64,000 nucleotides of DNA from Dipetalonema caudispina (GCA_013365325.1 JABVXV010000306.1:1-64000), one strand, 5' to 3'. Counted from the first letter of the stretch, positions 13,920 through 26,785 are shown. Notes: generated by a model from the sequence alone, not told the origin. Program-made: numbers and translations.

Positions 13920-16900
13920 TTAATAATGCTGTGAACATCGTACGGTAAAGCATGTAGTCGTATCAATATGACGACAACAATCCACAGCTGCAGCTGCGGC
14001 TGATATCATTTTATTATTTGGTAAGTGGTTATGATGTGGTGGATGGGCCAAGAGCTGAAACTTACATCAAATTTAGTAGTCTATTTAGCAAGGGTTTCGA
14101 GCTATTGTCAGGGTACTACTGCAAGTAACAAGAGTTAAGCGATATGCAAATATCACAAATATCTTTATATTCTTACAAAATACGCATGACGACTGACGAT
14201 TTCAACTTATATTAATGGCCTAACTAGTTGAACAAGGAAAAAATCTCCAAATTTGGCATTATTCATTCCCTCCGGTAACCACTACTCTACCACCTACTCT
14301 TTCAGATGCACCATTAATTGGTCTGTTAAATTTCAATGAAATGAATTAAACTAAACCTCGTCCTCGTTCTATTCCAGCTGTTGCCATTTATTTAAGGATA
14401 GTGAATGGCTCACCTTAGTTTGATCACCAACACGAACCAATGGCTTATGGGAAGCTTTCTTCTCATCAGAATATTCACCGTAGTGATAACAGTCCCAGCA
14501 CGACTCGCAGTAATATTGAAGGCAGGTCACGTCACCACAAAAATATGGAGCGTAACGACCAGCGCACTGTACACCCTCACACTCATCGCACATCTGCTCG
14601 TCGATTACGTAAGGTTTTATTTCGACCTACAACAACTATCTCTCAGCTTTTCGTAAAAATAGCTGGCACATGCAGTGCCTTCCTTCTTATATTTTTTGCC
14701 GTGGAATTGGCCATGTTATGGGATAATTTAAAAAAAAAAAAGAATTTGAAGTGGGAAGCAAGGAATATTATGAATGAAGGTTTGATTGCTGAATCATCTT
14801 GTTTCGTAATTTTCCGCCTCATGTAAAGATGAACGACAGATTATATCCTGACATCAAGCTTTGAAGCATCATTTTTGATACTGTATCAGCTACTTATATT
14901 TGAAATCAGTTAATGAATTAGAAGATTGCAAAAACTAAAAGTATGCCAGAAAGATAAAAGGTATTCCGGTAGTTGAAAAATTATAATTTGATGAAATAAA
15001 AATTACCCGTTTACTCATATCAGCATGAGGAATATGCACGAAGCGTCCGCTTATCGCTGCAATAAAAGACTGTTCAGTGGTGAATGTAACTCGTGCTGCT
15101 CCTTTCGGATATTTCAGTTCTGGATCAATATCAATTCCAACATAACAAACCGATCCATAAAGATGATCTAAAACACGTGCCAATTCGCCTGAAATAAAAA
15201 TTTTTTAGATAGAATAAATAATCTTGAACACTTATGGACATTTCGCTTTTTGTAATATTAGAACGTACGAGCTTTCGTCGGTCGAGGCACGCCACCTATG
15301 AAAATAGTTCGTCGTGGATTCAGCGGCATATCCTCTCGAAGCATGAATTCCATATCATCTAGACGCCATGGTCGCACTTGTACCTTAGAATTGCGAGCGT
15401 CATTCTTATCAGAGGAAAAATATGTGAAATTCTGGATATCAGGGGTATATATAGTAAAACTGAATTACAGATACATCCGTATAATTAATGATATTAGCGG
15501 AAAAAATTTCACCGGTTTGTCACGCATTGTTGGACTGGAAACAAACAAGTAGTATTTGTCATCCTCTTTGTGACATCTGCTCACCAATAGTTGCACTGAG
15601 CGTTCATCTTCAAATACCAGGAAGACGTAACCAGTCATGTAACGTGCTGAAAATGACGTATAATAAGGATGTATCATTATTCATTGCTTTTTGAGCCATT
15701 AATTGTATTTCAGAATAAAAGAATAGATATTTTATTTCTTACTAATTGTGAAGGTTGCTCTAAATAGAAGAAATGTGGTAAAAAAAGAGTTAAACCTTTA
15801 TAGGTTCATTTAGGTGAATGAGATCTATATCGTGGTAATTAAAAGTAGCATATTCAAAAACTTCCAGGAAATAAAGAACAATCAAATCAACAAACTTGTG
15901 GATCGTTCTTTAATACCGGTATCAGGACGACGTGGCCAATCAACAAGCACTGGACCAAACTGTGAAAATGTTGATGTTATTTCATCTGGAAAAGATCCAT
16001 TCGTTTGCAATAGTAATGCGATATTGGAAGCAGAAATAATTCTTGCCTGAACTATGCCGTTGTTCGTTAATATTTTCCAGAATAACTGTCAGCAAAAGTT
16101 ATTCATCTCTAGCCTAGTGATTGCATATTCCAGTTATGTCTTTTGTTCCACTATATAATAATATAGCGACACTGGTTAATAGTAAGATACAAATTTTTTA
16201 ATTTTATTTTGAAATTCCCAATTCAAAAAAAATTCTTCTTCACCCTCGGTAACATCAATTGGAAGTCCACCGACGAATACTTTGCGAGCGAAAATTTCAA
16301 GTGATTCATCCATAATGAAATACGCCTCTGGAGTAGATGGAACACCAGGATTCCGCGATGAATTTCGACGATCACCCGTTTCTGTTTTTGCTGTAATAAA
16401 CCAATGAATCATTGATCCCAAATCTCTTTTTTCCAGTTTCTTCAAAAAAGTTGTCATCAGTTCATTTAAACGTCGAATCGTATTTAAGAAGTAAAATTTA
16501 GCCCTTTCGTCAAAATGCAACAACATGGTGCATTTATTTCTTTGAAGTAGAAATTTTGGATAAAAAAATAAAAGCAAATTGTTTGGTCTGCCTTAAGGTT
16601 TCAGTGACAATGGAGAACAACTCATTGAAGACCGATGACATATATTATCATCTTCAAAAGTTGGCCATACAAATATTTTCAAATAAATTACCACTGTTAC
16701 TATTTAATGATATAGGAGATGATGAAGAAAACGCTTGGTAAAGCTGATTACGCGGCAAAAGGACTGTGCAATCATTCCCGCTACCATTTTCGTTTTTATC
16801 GCCAAATTTTAGCACCGGACCACTGAATGAGATTGAAATACCATTAGGATATAAAACAGATTCGTTTTCTTTTATGAAGGGATGAAATAGTTCGCATTTG

Positions 16901-17604
16901 AAGCCTGCACTAATTGGATTGTGACGTGTTTCGTTAACCAAATTGTAGATTAAAATACAAATTTGAACTATTTTATTGCGCTTCACATCACTATGAAATG
17001 ATGAGATGTGCCACGAAGACCACTAGCAAGTGCATCATGAAGCAGCGAGTTTCTAAACAATTTCTTAACTTCTGTTCAAAACGATCGGTATTTTACAAAA
17101 TTTGAAATACCCGTAAAAATGGTGCTGCAGAGAGCTGGCACAGGAACTGGATGAATTGGTTATACTTCCATCCGAAAGTGATTTTGGTGAACGCGCATCC
17201 GATGATACACGTGGACTTAGCATGATTGGTGACACCTCAAAAAGCAATATGCACTAACGTCTTTTAATTCTTTCAGAGGGATCGAGAAAATCATTTATTG
17301 AAGTTGATTGTAACAGTTTTAAAAACTAATCAAGTGTTGTTCTCCTTACCAGTGTATAAAGAAGAGAAAGTTCGATATCAGAAAAAGGTACAGGTTGAAA
17401 TAGAAAAAGCTTTACCAACGCCTCGACCTATCTCATATCTCATCAAACTATTGATAAAATCGCTAATGAGCCTAGAAGAGGGGAAATGAGCCTTACTGGA
17501 TAAGTTGGTCGTTGAAAAGGTGGACTGCTTAATATTGGTGATCGATGCATGCGATTATTCATCATTATCATCCTTCTTCGTACATCTCCCTCTAATGCCA
17601 TCAT
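13920..17604 (-). CDS. CPEB-family translational regulator (CPEB2-4/Orb2-like)
   Basis: Binds the cytoplasmic polyadenylation element in 3' UTRs and controls poly(A) length and translation of stored mRNAs, mainly in germ cells. Exons (minus): 17604-17497, 17235-17097, 16904-16692, 16390-16244, 15985-15896, 15646-15513, 15383-15269, 15188-15007, 14626-14414 and 14054-13920, about 491 aa, all phases agreeing. The N-terminal 150 residues are Ser/Pro-rich and disordered. RRM1 (about 190-272) has RNP2 VFVGGLP and RNP1 GYVFLVF. RRM2 (about 300-383) has FIGGVPRP and [13 protein letters not shown]. The C-terminal ZZ zinc module (about 388-447) has [19 protein letters not shown] and [12 protein letters not shown] and PELKYPKG favour the CPEB2-4 branch over CPEB1. 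C. elegans relatives are FOG-1 and CPB-1/2/3. The first exon has several in-frame ATGs, and I took the first. Confidence 0.92.
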
Positions 17605-19358
17605 CCTTATCAGTATTCCGCTGTTTGCCTACAACTTTAATATCAGTCTTAAGATATTCATTCGATTTCCCTAAATTAAAGATCAACAGCCAAGATATTA
17701 ATGTTGGAAGAGAGGGTGACAAAAAAATTAAATTATTGATATCGTATTCAAATTAGTCATTAATTTACATCGTTTATTGTTGCATGCACCTTGCATGCGC
17801 ATAGTGCACTATGAGTGTGTGGTATCTCACAGTGAAACTACGAATTACTAATTAGCAGGATGAGTAAATAAAATACCGTGAACTGATAATCGTATCCCTT
17901 AGCTGGATAGCAAATTTTCGGGATATTGCCACGAGTGCTCGAGTTTGGGAGGAAACCGTAAACAAATTCTTCTGAAAGGTAGTAATATGATTGCGATAAG
18001 AATTATGCAAATCAAGGATTATGACGTCACCACAGGACGATGAGCTGTTTTAGGATAAGATTTCCGGAGGAAATAACTGAGAGATCGTCCAAAATTCAAT
18101 TAATTTCCGAGATCATAATTTCTAACATGCTATCACAGGTAATTTAAATTAATCGTATAAGCAATTTCAAATGCGGCGTAAATTGAATTCTTCAAAAGAT
18201 ACTAGTGCATTGGTCAGTATAAAAGGATTCATCGAATGATGATGATGAAACGAGGTGAAGATAAGGAGAAAGTGTAGCATAGTTGTACCAATGAACGAGT
18301 AAATTCCAAATAAAACAATGGGATTACAGTGAAATGAAAAAGTAAAAATTTGTTGAGAGAGCAAAAAAGGAAGGCACGACATTTCTTCTAAGGTCAACAA
18401 TCCTAAATAAAATACAAACTCCTACCGAAATCCACTAGCAACACTGGAAATGAACCACACCAGAATACCGCACCCAACTGAAATAAATCTTTAAGCAAAA
18501 TGAAACAGCGATTGTACAACGGAAAATAGCCCTATTTTAATATTCTGGTTTAAGCAACTGTAAAATAGAAATTTAGAAAATTGTATCTGAAGATACCTGG
18601 AAAATGATTGTTCTTTCTTGAAGAATTACAGCTTCTTCAACAGATTGGACCAAATAATAGTTTGTGAAATTTGCATAAACGAAGTCTTAGCTCCGACACA
18701 TCTCTCTAGGAAGAGCAAGTTTACCAAACGAGTATATACCCCGACGAAAGCAGTCTAACGTGGTTGTGAACATTGCGATTCTAACAGAAAATCCTTAATT
18801 CAGTTACAATATACCTTCTCGGTGAGATAAGCCGAGAAATTCTGAAATTTTAGTAAAGTTTAAGATTGAAATTTGAATGATGAAGAGAAGAAAAATTGAG
18901 AAAAGTGATCTTCCTATAAGTTGTCTGTTGTCACGAAGCTTCAATTTATATACCTATCATTATGGCCTATTTAAAACCATAACCCTCTCATCGTTTCATC
19001 CTCTTCATCCTTCTCAAAGCTTCGTGGGTGGTCTGACGCATATTGACGTGTGAATGTCTCGTAATAATAACTGAACTATCATCCTATTAATGAACTCCTG
19101 TTTCAGTAATGATTGATTACTGATTATACAATAATCCGTGAATGGCTATTTCAATGTTAACAAAACGGTAGATTCGAGTGATAGCTTCGTGTATTCACCT
19201 TTTATTGAATTTCAAGCAAATCACATTTCTGGTGGAAATAAAGGGAAGAAGAGAAGGAAGCGATGAATAAAGATGATCGGAGGATGAGGGAACATACAAA
19301 TGTAAATATCACAGGTTGATGTCCTTGATCCTACGAATAAACGCTGTTGATCGCTTTC
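17605..19358. other. Intergenic between CPEB and the next minus-strand gene
   Basis: Holds the presumed CPEB promoter and the 3' flank of the gene at 19.4-20.0 kb. The minus strand near 18970-19100 is open in more than one frame over short distances, but no segment fits the neighbouring genes in phase. No RNA gene seen. Confidence 0.35.
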
Positions 19359-19998
19359 TCAATAGAGTCGTAACGGATGCATACCATTGAAAAGTTCTTT
19401 GTGAAAAGTTTCCGTGAATGCTGAAATGATGAACTATTTGCAGCGATGAAATATTTGATTTCTCACATGTGAGCAAATAAGAAAATAGAAATACCTGAGT
19501 AATTCGTCTGGAAATCACCTTGTTCGATGTTATCATTCTCCAACATTGGAGCATTGACATCTAACGAGTTTAACCACTTCGTTACGTATTGCATCTTATC
19601 CGCTGAAAAGCATCGATGCGCTTTAACTGGCTTTAATTATGGATCATAAGGATATCTTTGCCAAAAGGAACCGTTCAAACATTGCAAAATCACGTAAACG
19701 AACGTGTGCGTAGTCGAATTAGACTAAATGGTTCATCGTTGTTGGTGTGGTTATCTTTTGGATCACGATACGACACTACTTGAAATGGGTTGATGCGGTT
19801 ATAGCGCATTGGACGTGCAATTGAATTCAAATAACATTTCTCATCACCAATTTCAAAAATACATTCCTCACGTGCTCGGTAATTGCAGTTCGCCAAATTC
19901 CGAAGTATGTCAAGGAAATGTTGGCTGAAATTATTGCTCGTAATAAGACTGGAAGACATAATTTGATAACTCCATTCAAGTAAAGAGATATATGTGAT
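19359..19998 (-). CDS. Small unrecognised protein with PH-like tail
   Basis: Four phase-compatible exon blocks on the minus strand: 19998-19704, 19620-19495 and 19420-19359, where the first block contains the in-frame ATG at 19959 (MSSSLITSNNFSQHF). It encodes about 146 aa from that ATG. The middle part (ECIFEIGDEKCYLN, then PFSLIRLRTPHRCFSADK and YVTKWLNSL) resembles the last strands and C-terminal helix of a PH domain, with the invariant Trp in the helix. This is a pattern judgement only. The acceptor TTTTTGCAG at 19999 lies 40 bp after the Maelstrom stop codon with no obvious promoter between, so the gene may be a downstream operon cistron or an extra 3' part of Maelstrom. Function unknown. 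Confidence 0.5.
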
Positions 19999-20037
19999 CT
20001 GCAAAAATGATTTGAGCATCCATGGCGATGTCCATCT

Positions 20038-22998
20038 CTAGTGATGGTCAAATAAATTGATCATTATGTACCATGCGGACTTTCCAACAACCATTGGACA
20101 TTTGGTAGGTGCGGTAGCGTGCAAATCGCATGCACAGTGAAAATTGGATGAAATATTTTGTTCCCAACGTGAGCTATCGTCAACATCTGTCTCGAAAATA
20201 CGTCCAATGACGGCAATCATATCTTCCATACATATTAGGCGCTCTGTACGAATTGACGCTGTATCTCCTGAGGTTTCAAAGCGAATATAATTATAACTTT
20301 GTTATCGAGTAAAAGAAAATTGCTCCGTAAAGAAAATCCGGCTACTCCTTCTTTATTCGTTTACTACTTTTGTTAGTTTTGATTCAGAAATTTCAAAAAT
20401 AAATTTCAAATTTTACTTTTTTCACCGCGACGACTACTTAAAACTTGTCCAATTTTTTTAAAATTACTTTTCAAGGCAATGTCACGTTTTTGCTTAATCC
20501 AGGCTAGACTTGCGGCCAAACTTTGGTATTGTGACACCGGTACCAAGATCAGATTCGCCCAGCATCCCCTCATTTCGTTTGCTATGCGAAGACATGCATG
20601 ATGGACATTTAAATGGTCCGGCATTTGTGATAATTCAGAAAAGCCATTTTCTAAAAAACACACAACGGAAGGCTTCAGCCGCACCTTTTCATCATTTCAG
20701 TTCTTAAGTATGCAGGAATGATTCAATAAATTTCCACTGGGAGATTTGAAGCAGCACTCTTTTGGGTTATTTATTTAAAATTTTAATATTGTTTTCAACT
20801 ATTTTCAGTAAATCTTTATAGAAATACATTAAAGTCATTATAAAACTGTACCTGAAATTCGAGAAAATTGATAAAACTGATGATTAATGGGATAGTCATG
20901 GCGTATTAAAATACGATGATTGTCGATAATTCCCTCACTGAGGCTCATCACATAAGTGCAAATCTCAGCCGGTGGAGAAATTAGCTCATCATCGCTATTA
21001 TTTGACTCGAAGATGCAATAAGGATGAACTGTCAACAATCCGAATCTTTTTTTAGACAGCACTTCCGTCTATAAATATGAATATTTAATTCTTACTACAT
21101 TTACAATTAAATTCAATCTCATGAAAAACGAATGAAAGGATCTTTATCCGAGGAACCATTTCTTTGCGCTTATGCAAATTTTGCTTATTTCAATTTTCTT
21201 CTTTAAAGCCTGAGCAATTTGCAGTATGAAACATGATATACCGTATCATACAATGAAATGCAAAGAATAGAATGGAGTGAATGGCTTAATAGTTTCCGCA
21301 CACTGTGCAACACAATACAATACAACACGATACAGTACCGTACAGTATATTACAGCACCTCGCTTTTACTTTGCTGCACTTTATCGTGTTATACTGTCAT
21401 CCTATCAGTGAATATCACACTACCTGATATAATAGGTAATACAAAAGTTTCTAGTCGAATTTTTATGGCTTCTGAATGATGTTTCATAGTGCTTATTCTA
21501 TCAGCGAACTGTGCTTTAATTGATGCAACCCAATAAAGCATAGTTTGCAGGATGTCGTGCGCAGTACTGCTGTAGAGCACAGTACAGAAGCATAAGGCAG
21601 ATGATATTATGGGTGTTCCCGCAATGTAATTCAGAATAATACAGCAAATTTTTCGAACCATGTTTTCCTTTTCTCTCCAAATCAATTTCTGATAAATGTT
21701 TTGACGGAGTGATTTACGCTTTGATTCCGTGAGTCTGTTGGAAAATGGTTTCGGCTGTAGTGACAGTTCCAGTTTAGATAATGGTCGCGTCTTTGATTTA
21801 TTCATTATTGAAATTGATTGCATTTGGTAAACTTGTCGCTCATACTGAACTGATATTAAAAGAAAGATATTTTTTCAGTTAAAATGAGATTTGATAAAAG
21901 TTACTTTTAATTTCTTAATTTGCATAAAATCATACTCAAAATCTTAATACTTGGAGTTGCAGACTCGAAATTTGAAACCACTTTAAATTCAGTGAAAGGA
22001 TTTTAAATTCAAATTACAAACGTCCTGGCAAATGCAAGGCATATAAAGAGTGACATATTTTCCAATCATCTTTCAATAGCAGTAGCACCAAACATGTTTC
22101 TTCTGGATGACAAAGGTCTTGGGAATACCCTCCTGATCAACATAATTTGTTTTTTTTTCTTTTTTCAACAAACCAAAATTCCATTCATACTAGCAACATT
22201 CTTCATAACATACCTTTGTATATTATGTTATCTTAACAGGAATCCGTTTTAATTTCATTATTTCTCATTGCAAATTTAGCCATTTGCTGTTGTCTACAAA
22301 ATGATAATGACAATTTTTGAAATTGCTGAACACGCAAAATGACTGGACGGAAGCAGGGAATGCGAAAGCTTCCATCAGTCAAGATAAAGTCACAGCTAGT
22401 ATAAGGATATAGATACATTATCATGATTATCGAGCAGGTATTTCCCAAAAGTACGAACTGTTCACCTCCTAAACCTAAAAGAATTAAATCAGCTGCGAAT
22501 AGTTTGGAGCTGATTTATATTAGAAATGTCTACACGTTTTCTTTAAGAAATCAACTTAACTTACCATTAGGAAATGTTGTAAGAGTTTTACAACATTTCC
22601 TGTAGTACTCTGACGAGTACCATGTTCACATAAAGTGTGTGCCAATAAAATCGAGATTTATCGATAATATTTGCTTTACTACAGGAAGGCTACGTGAAAA
22701 GCATGACACACTAAATTCAATAGCTTACAATACCTTGGTTTATACATCAGTCTTGTTTTTGCAAATACAAGTTGTAATTCTTCTAATTCCAGTAGAAAAT
22801 ACAAACCTCGTCACGACGACGACGACTTTCGCTACGCCATTTCTGACGCTCGTCTTCGCTCATCATTTTCCAGTCTTGTGTAGCTCGTTCAACCAGTTTC
22901 TTGGCGGTCAAATGTACACCTTTATTCTCTGCCTCATAAACAGCCCGTCGAGCATCAGCAAAATACATGAAACCATTGGAAGAACGTTTTTTCGTCAT
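20038..22998 (-). CDS. mael-1: Maelstrom homologue (HMG box + MAEL domain)
   Basis: In flies and mammals Maelstrom acts in nuage and the nucleus in piRNA-directed transposon silencing and germ-cell development. Exons (minus): 22998-22807, 21844-21659, 21068-20852, 20650-20426 and 20267-20038, about 349 aa with all phases agreeing. Residues 1-62 form the HMG box (FMYFADARRAVYEAENKG, then WKMMSEDERQKWRSESRR). A basic linker follows. The MAEL domain (about 127-349, an RNase H-like fold) begins with PPAEICTYVMSLSEGI and ends with a Cys/His cluster, HCACDLHATAPTKC, which fits the conserved Glu-Cys-His-Cys motif. The symbol is by analogy with C. elegans. The second-exon donor (GTTCGA) is weak; the reading frame continues open for about 90 codons past it, so that boundary is the least secure. 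Confidence 0.85.
21295..21360. repeat. Degenerate ACAATACAA/TACAGTAC repeat in intron
   Basis: Short imperfect repeats (ACAATACA, GATACAG, TACCGTACAG) in the second Maelstrom intron. A related CAGTACTGC / CACAGTACAG pair lies at about 21560-21590. Simple-sequence character, with no coding value seen. Confidence 0.45.
22569..22601. repeat. Perfect 14-bp inverted repeat (hairpin)
   Basis: AGGAAATGTTGTAA at 22569-22582 is exactly mirrored by TTACAACATTTCCT at 22588-22601 with a 5-bp spacer. It lies in the first Maelstrom intron. It would form a strong hairpin in DNA or pre-mRNA. Whether it is a transposon end or a chance palindrome is unknown. Confidence 0.75.
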
Positions 22999-24558
22999 TT
23001 GACTTGACGTTTGTACTTCAGTGAGATTGCCGCTTATTTAACAGTATTTGCTTTCGTTTCTTCTATTTCAAAATACATGAACTAAAAATTGACCATGTCC
23101 ATCTTAATTATGATAATCTCTAAGTTTGAATCAGAAACAGCTACAGTATTATTCTTCCGTCTTTCTAGATACTAACTTTGACATCCCTTTTCTTCCATTT
23201 TTAAAAGACTGTACACTTTAGAACTAGGAAGTATGATCAAGAAGTCAAGCATTTTGTTGTGTATTGCGAGTATAACACTTTCGATATCCTCCTGTTCTTG
23301 ATATGGTCAGGATATCGGATGTGCATTGATCTTAGAGCAAAGGAAAGAGTAAGATACATCAGAGCGCTTCAAGACAATTTAAAAATCTACCAGAGGTTTT
23401 GGTTGAGTATACTCAATCTGTAAGTCTTCAAATTCCGATTGAATTGAGTTGATGTAGGATATTCTTCAGATTATTTCAAACCCATATAACCTCTTCTATG
23501 CATACCTCACAATCCTGAAGCTGAGTTCTTGAACCACGTTAGAGAAGAAAGCAACCAAAAGCAGCCTGTAACAAAGGTAACAATAGGACGCAATGAATCG
23601 GTCCCATCTCCACCTTATTTTTATCTCACACTTCACTAGCGCACTTCCACAACTTGAGCTTTATTTTTAAACCGCTTCACTTCTCAAACGTAATCTATCA
23701 CAACGTTAATACTTCCTACGTACGTGTGCATCTGCAGTACATACGCTGCAAGTGTATGTGTGAATTTGTGCTATCGCTTGTATTGTGTGCATTGCATGCA
23801 TTTGTGTGCATTGCTATTGCATGTATGTGCATGTATGCGCGTATCTGTGCGTGTATATGCTTCACGTCTTTATTGAGCATTTTAATGCTCTCTTTAAAAA
23901 GGAAGCCATAGCATATTGTTATAATTTAAAAATGAAAAGTTTTCAAATAAAGACTACAGGTGGGCGGGGCTTAACGTGGCGAAGTGACGACATGGTGACG
24001 GATTACGTGGTAGTTGACGGATGACGTATCTTTCTTGCCTGATTCATTTGCGTATACTTGGAAATGTTTGTATTTAGTTGCTCATTCCTATACAGGAAAA
24101 AAAGTCATATAGACCTGAGACAAGTTCACGTGCACCGCTTTCGGTGGTTCTAGCATTTTGTGATGTCTAACTTGTGTTTAATGAGAGACTTTGCATAGTG
24201 TCACGGACGTGATTTCTGGCGATGTATTTGATCAAATGCTTTTCCAATCTTAGTGAGTAAAGTAGTATAAGTTATCCGACGTCAGAGAGTATGGACATCA
24301 AAATAAGGTTCAACTATATTGATGTTTGTTGTCGGAATAGTTAACAACGGGGTTTTGTTCGGTCGTTATGGAGTAAATCGTTGAGAGGAAGGAGGAGGCA
24401 GGAGAGTGAAGTCGGGAAGGATTAGACATCATGAGGTACTTGTGATACGTTATAGGAAGTTTCAATAAACCATTGTATAGTGAAGAATCACTTTAAGAGA
24501 TAGCCAGTCATAGAGATCTTCAAGAAATTCCCATTTTCAAAATCACTTCTTAGGAAAA
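22999..24558. other. Divergent intergenic region, Maelstrom/GID8
   Basis: Upstream of both the minus-strand Maelstrom gene and the plus-strand GID8 gene, so probably both promoters. Contains a TG/GCATG-rich low-complexity tract at about 23720-23860. No exon recognised. Confidence 0.45.
23720..23860. repeat. TG/TGCATG-rich low-complexity tract
   Basis: Alternating TGTG, GCATG and TGTATG units over about 140 bp. Its purine-pyrimidine alternation resembles Z-DNA-prone sequence. Its open frames are Cys/Val-rich artefacts of the repeat. Confidence 0.6.
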
Positions 24559-26785
24559 ATGGAAGAGAGTGACAACAGTGAAATTCCGGCTAGCACTGTG
24601 TCAAATAACACAGCTGGAGCTGTTGGGTGGTACGGTCGATTCCAGGGAATGGTTGCGGACGAGTTGCCGTTAGTTTTTTCTTTTATATGTCCTTAGCTTT
24701 TAGTGATAGATTTTTTCTTCTAAATGATCGAATGTTAAATGATAAACTTCAGTAAAGTCGGCGTTTGCTTGACATAATACTAACACATTCCAATATGCGA
24801 TGATGTGCAGCGCTTTTATGCTTCATCACACTGTTGGAGAAAACTTTCGAAACGTATGATATATAATAAGGGGAGATTCACAGAGTTATTCGATGGCACA
24901 TGTTTTATGGAAGTTATGCGATTATATACCGGATATGTTTGTATTTAGTATAGCATCACGATAAAGACTTATATTGCTAGCGTAAATTATCCATTGTATT
25001 TTACTTGATTTGTTAATTTATTTCAGTGTGATGACTTAACGCTTTTTTTAGTCCAGAATATATGAAATTCCTTGTATTGGACTATTTGATCTCCCAGGGA
25101 TACAGGGAGGCAGCAGAATATTTGTGCGAAGATGCCTCTATACCGTTCCCGAGAGATGCTATTGAAAATCTGGATCAGCGGATGCGTATTCGTGATGATA
25201 TTGTGGAAGGAAAGGTTTATATTATTAACAGTCCTAATCATCTACTATTATTGCAGTGGTTATCAGCTCTCATTTTTTTCAGTTATTTAATTTAGATTCA
25301 GATATTCAGAAGCTATCCTCGGTTTTAATGGAAGTCTGGTTATCCTGAATATAAAAAATTAGTTGTAGAGTTAGTAAGCATATATAGAACAGTAGAAAGG
25401 TTAGTATTTTACTGGGAGTAGTAACAAAAACATCGAAGTGGACTACTTTTGAAACCTTTAATGACGATTCTTCTCTTGAACTTTTAATTTGAATGTTTAG
25501 ATACAAAATGCAATCGAAAAAGTTGTGAAAGTTGTGCCCGATTTATTAGAACGCAACCCAGTTCTTCATCTTCGTTTACTTCAGCAACATCTCATTGAAC
25601 TTATTCGCAGTAAGATGGTGGGTTTAAGTTGTAGTTAGTTACTTTTACTAGTTTCTTTTTGTGAACTTCAGGTTCTTTGTTGGTCCCACTGCTCACAAAT
25701 TATTGAATTATGAATTGAAGCCTAATATCTTATTTAGGAACAAAAGCGGAAAAAAAATTAAGCCCTATCATATAGTGATTCAACTTTTACAGAATCGTTG
25801 CTAATAGTTATTTTCTTGAACTTTCCCTTCTGTTATTATTACACTCGTTTTGCTACCTTGAAAGGTTATAACTGGTTACATGTCTATGGCTTATGATAAA
25901 CATTAGTTTCATGCGGTCATCAGTTAATCAAACGACCAACAACTGAAAGAAGAAGTGGATTAAGCGAGTTGTTTTAATGGTTGGCCTCGTCATTGACATC
26001 TCTGTATTATACAGATGAATAATTAATGAAGCGTTTTATGGAAGAAGGAAAATTATGGATTCATTTTACATTTCCTCACAGTGTAGGATTTTCAGGTAGA
26101 GGAAGCCGTTACTTTTACGCAATCTATTGTTGAAAAAGTAGATGCGCATCCTGAAATGGAAAAAGAAATGCAGAAGGCTTTTGCGATGATTGCTTTTGAA
26201 AGACCTGAAGATTCGCCATATACATACCTATTAGAAATGAGTCATCGTCAGATGGTTTATATTCTTTTCTTATTATTTGTATCACAATGATTATCGTTTT
26301 TAAGATATGGCGAAACTGATAGGGATTTAAGACACTGTCTGTATGAGAATGGAGTAGATTTCATTTTTCGAGTCTTTTTTCTTTTTTTCCCTAAGCATTT
26401 GCTTCACAACTGAAGACCAACCTGGATGAATTACTACCATTGATATTATTCTCTCATTTTCTAGTGGTCCTTTTGTTAGTTTTCTCTCCTCCTCTTATTA
26501 AAGTATCCATCATGGATTTCTTCTTTAATCTTAAAACAATATATTCAGCGAAAGTGATTCTAAGTAAAATTACCGTAAAATGGTTTTTGAATTTCCTCCT
26601 AATTTTGTCATTCACAGGTTGCCAATGATGTAAATAGTGCTATTCTGGAAGCTTTGAATAAACCGTCTGCACCGAAGTTAGAGAATCTTTTCCGATTGAT
26701 CTTGTGGTCCAAAAGCGTGTTGAAACATAACGATACACCGGAAAGCTTAGAGCATCTTTTCAATGGACAAGTAACTAATATTTGA
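24559..26785 (+). CDS. gid8: GID8 / TWA1 homologue, CTLH E3 ligase subunit
   Basis: Scaffold subunit of the GID/CTLH ubiquitin ligase complex. Exons: 24559-24668, 25052-25214, 25501-25617, 26096-26254 and 26618-26785, 238 aa and close to the usual GID8 length (about 228). LisH is at about residues 39-70 (YLISQGYREAAEYLCED). CTLH follows, with LRLLQQHLIELIRSK. The CRA domain shows FERPEDSPYTYLLE and ends with PSAPKLENLFRLILWSKS. Every junction is in phase and the family's conserved blocks appear in order. The N-terminus (MEESDNSEIPAS...) is specific to this protein. The start is the only ATG of a 37-codon first exon. Confidence 0.93.

Noticed and set aside
21389..21658. Open continuation of Maelstrom exon 2 for about 90 codons
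   Set aside because: Stopping at 21659 keeps phase 0 with the MAEL-domain exon, whereas the later donor at TCAGGTAGTG gives the wrong phase.
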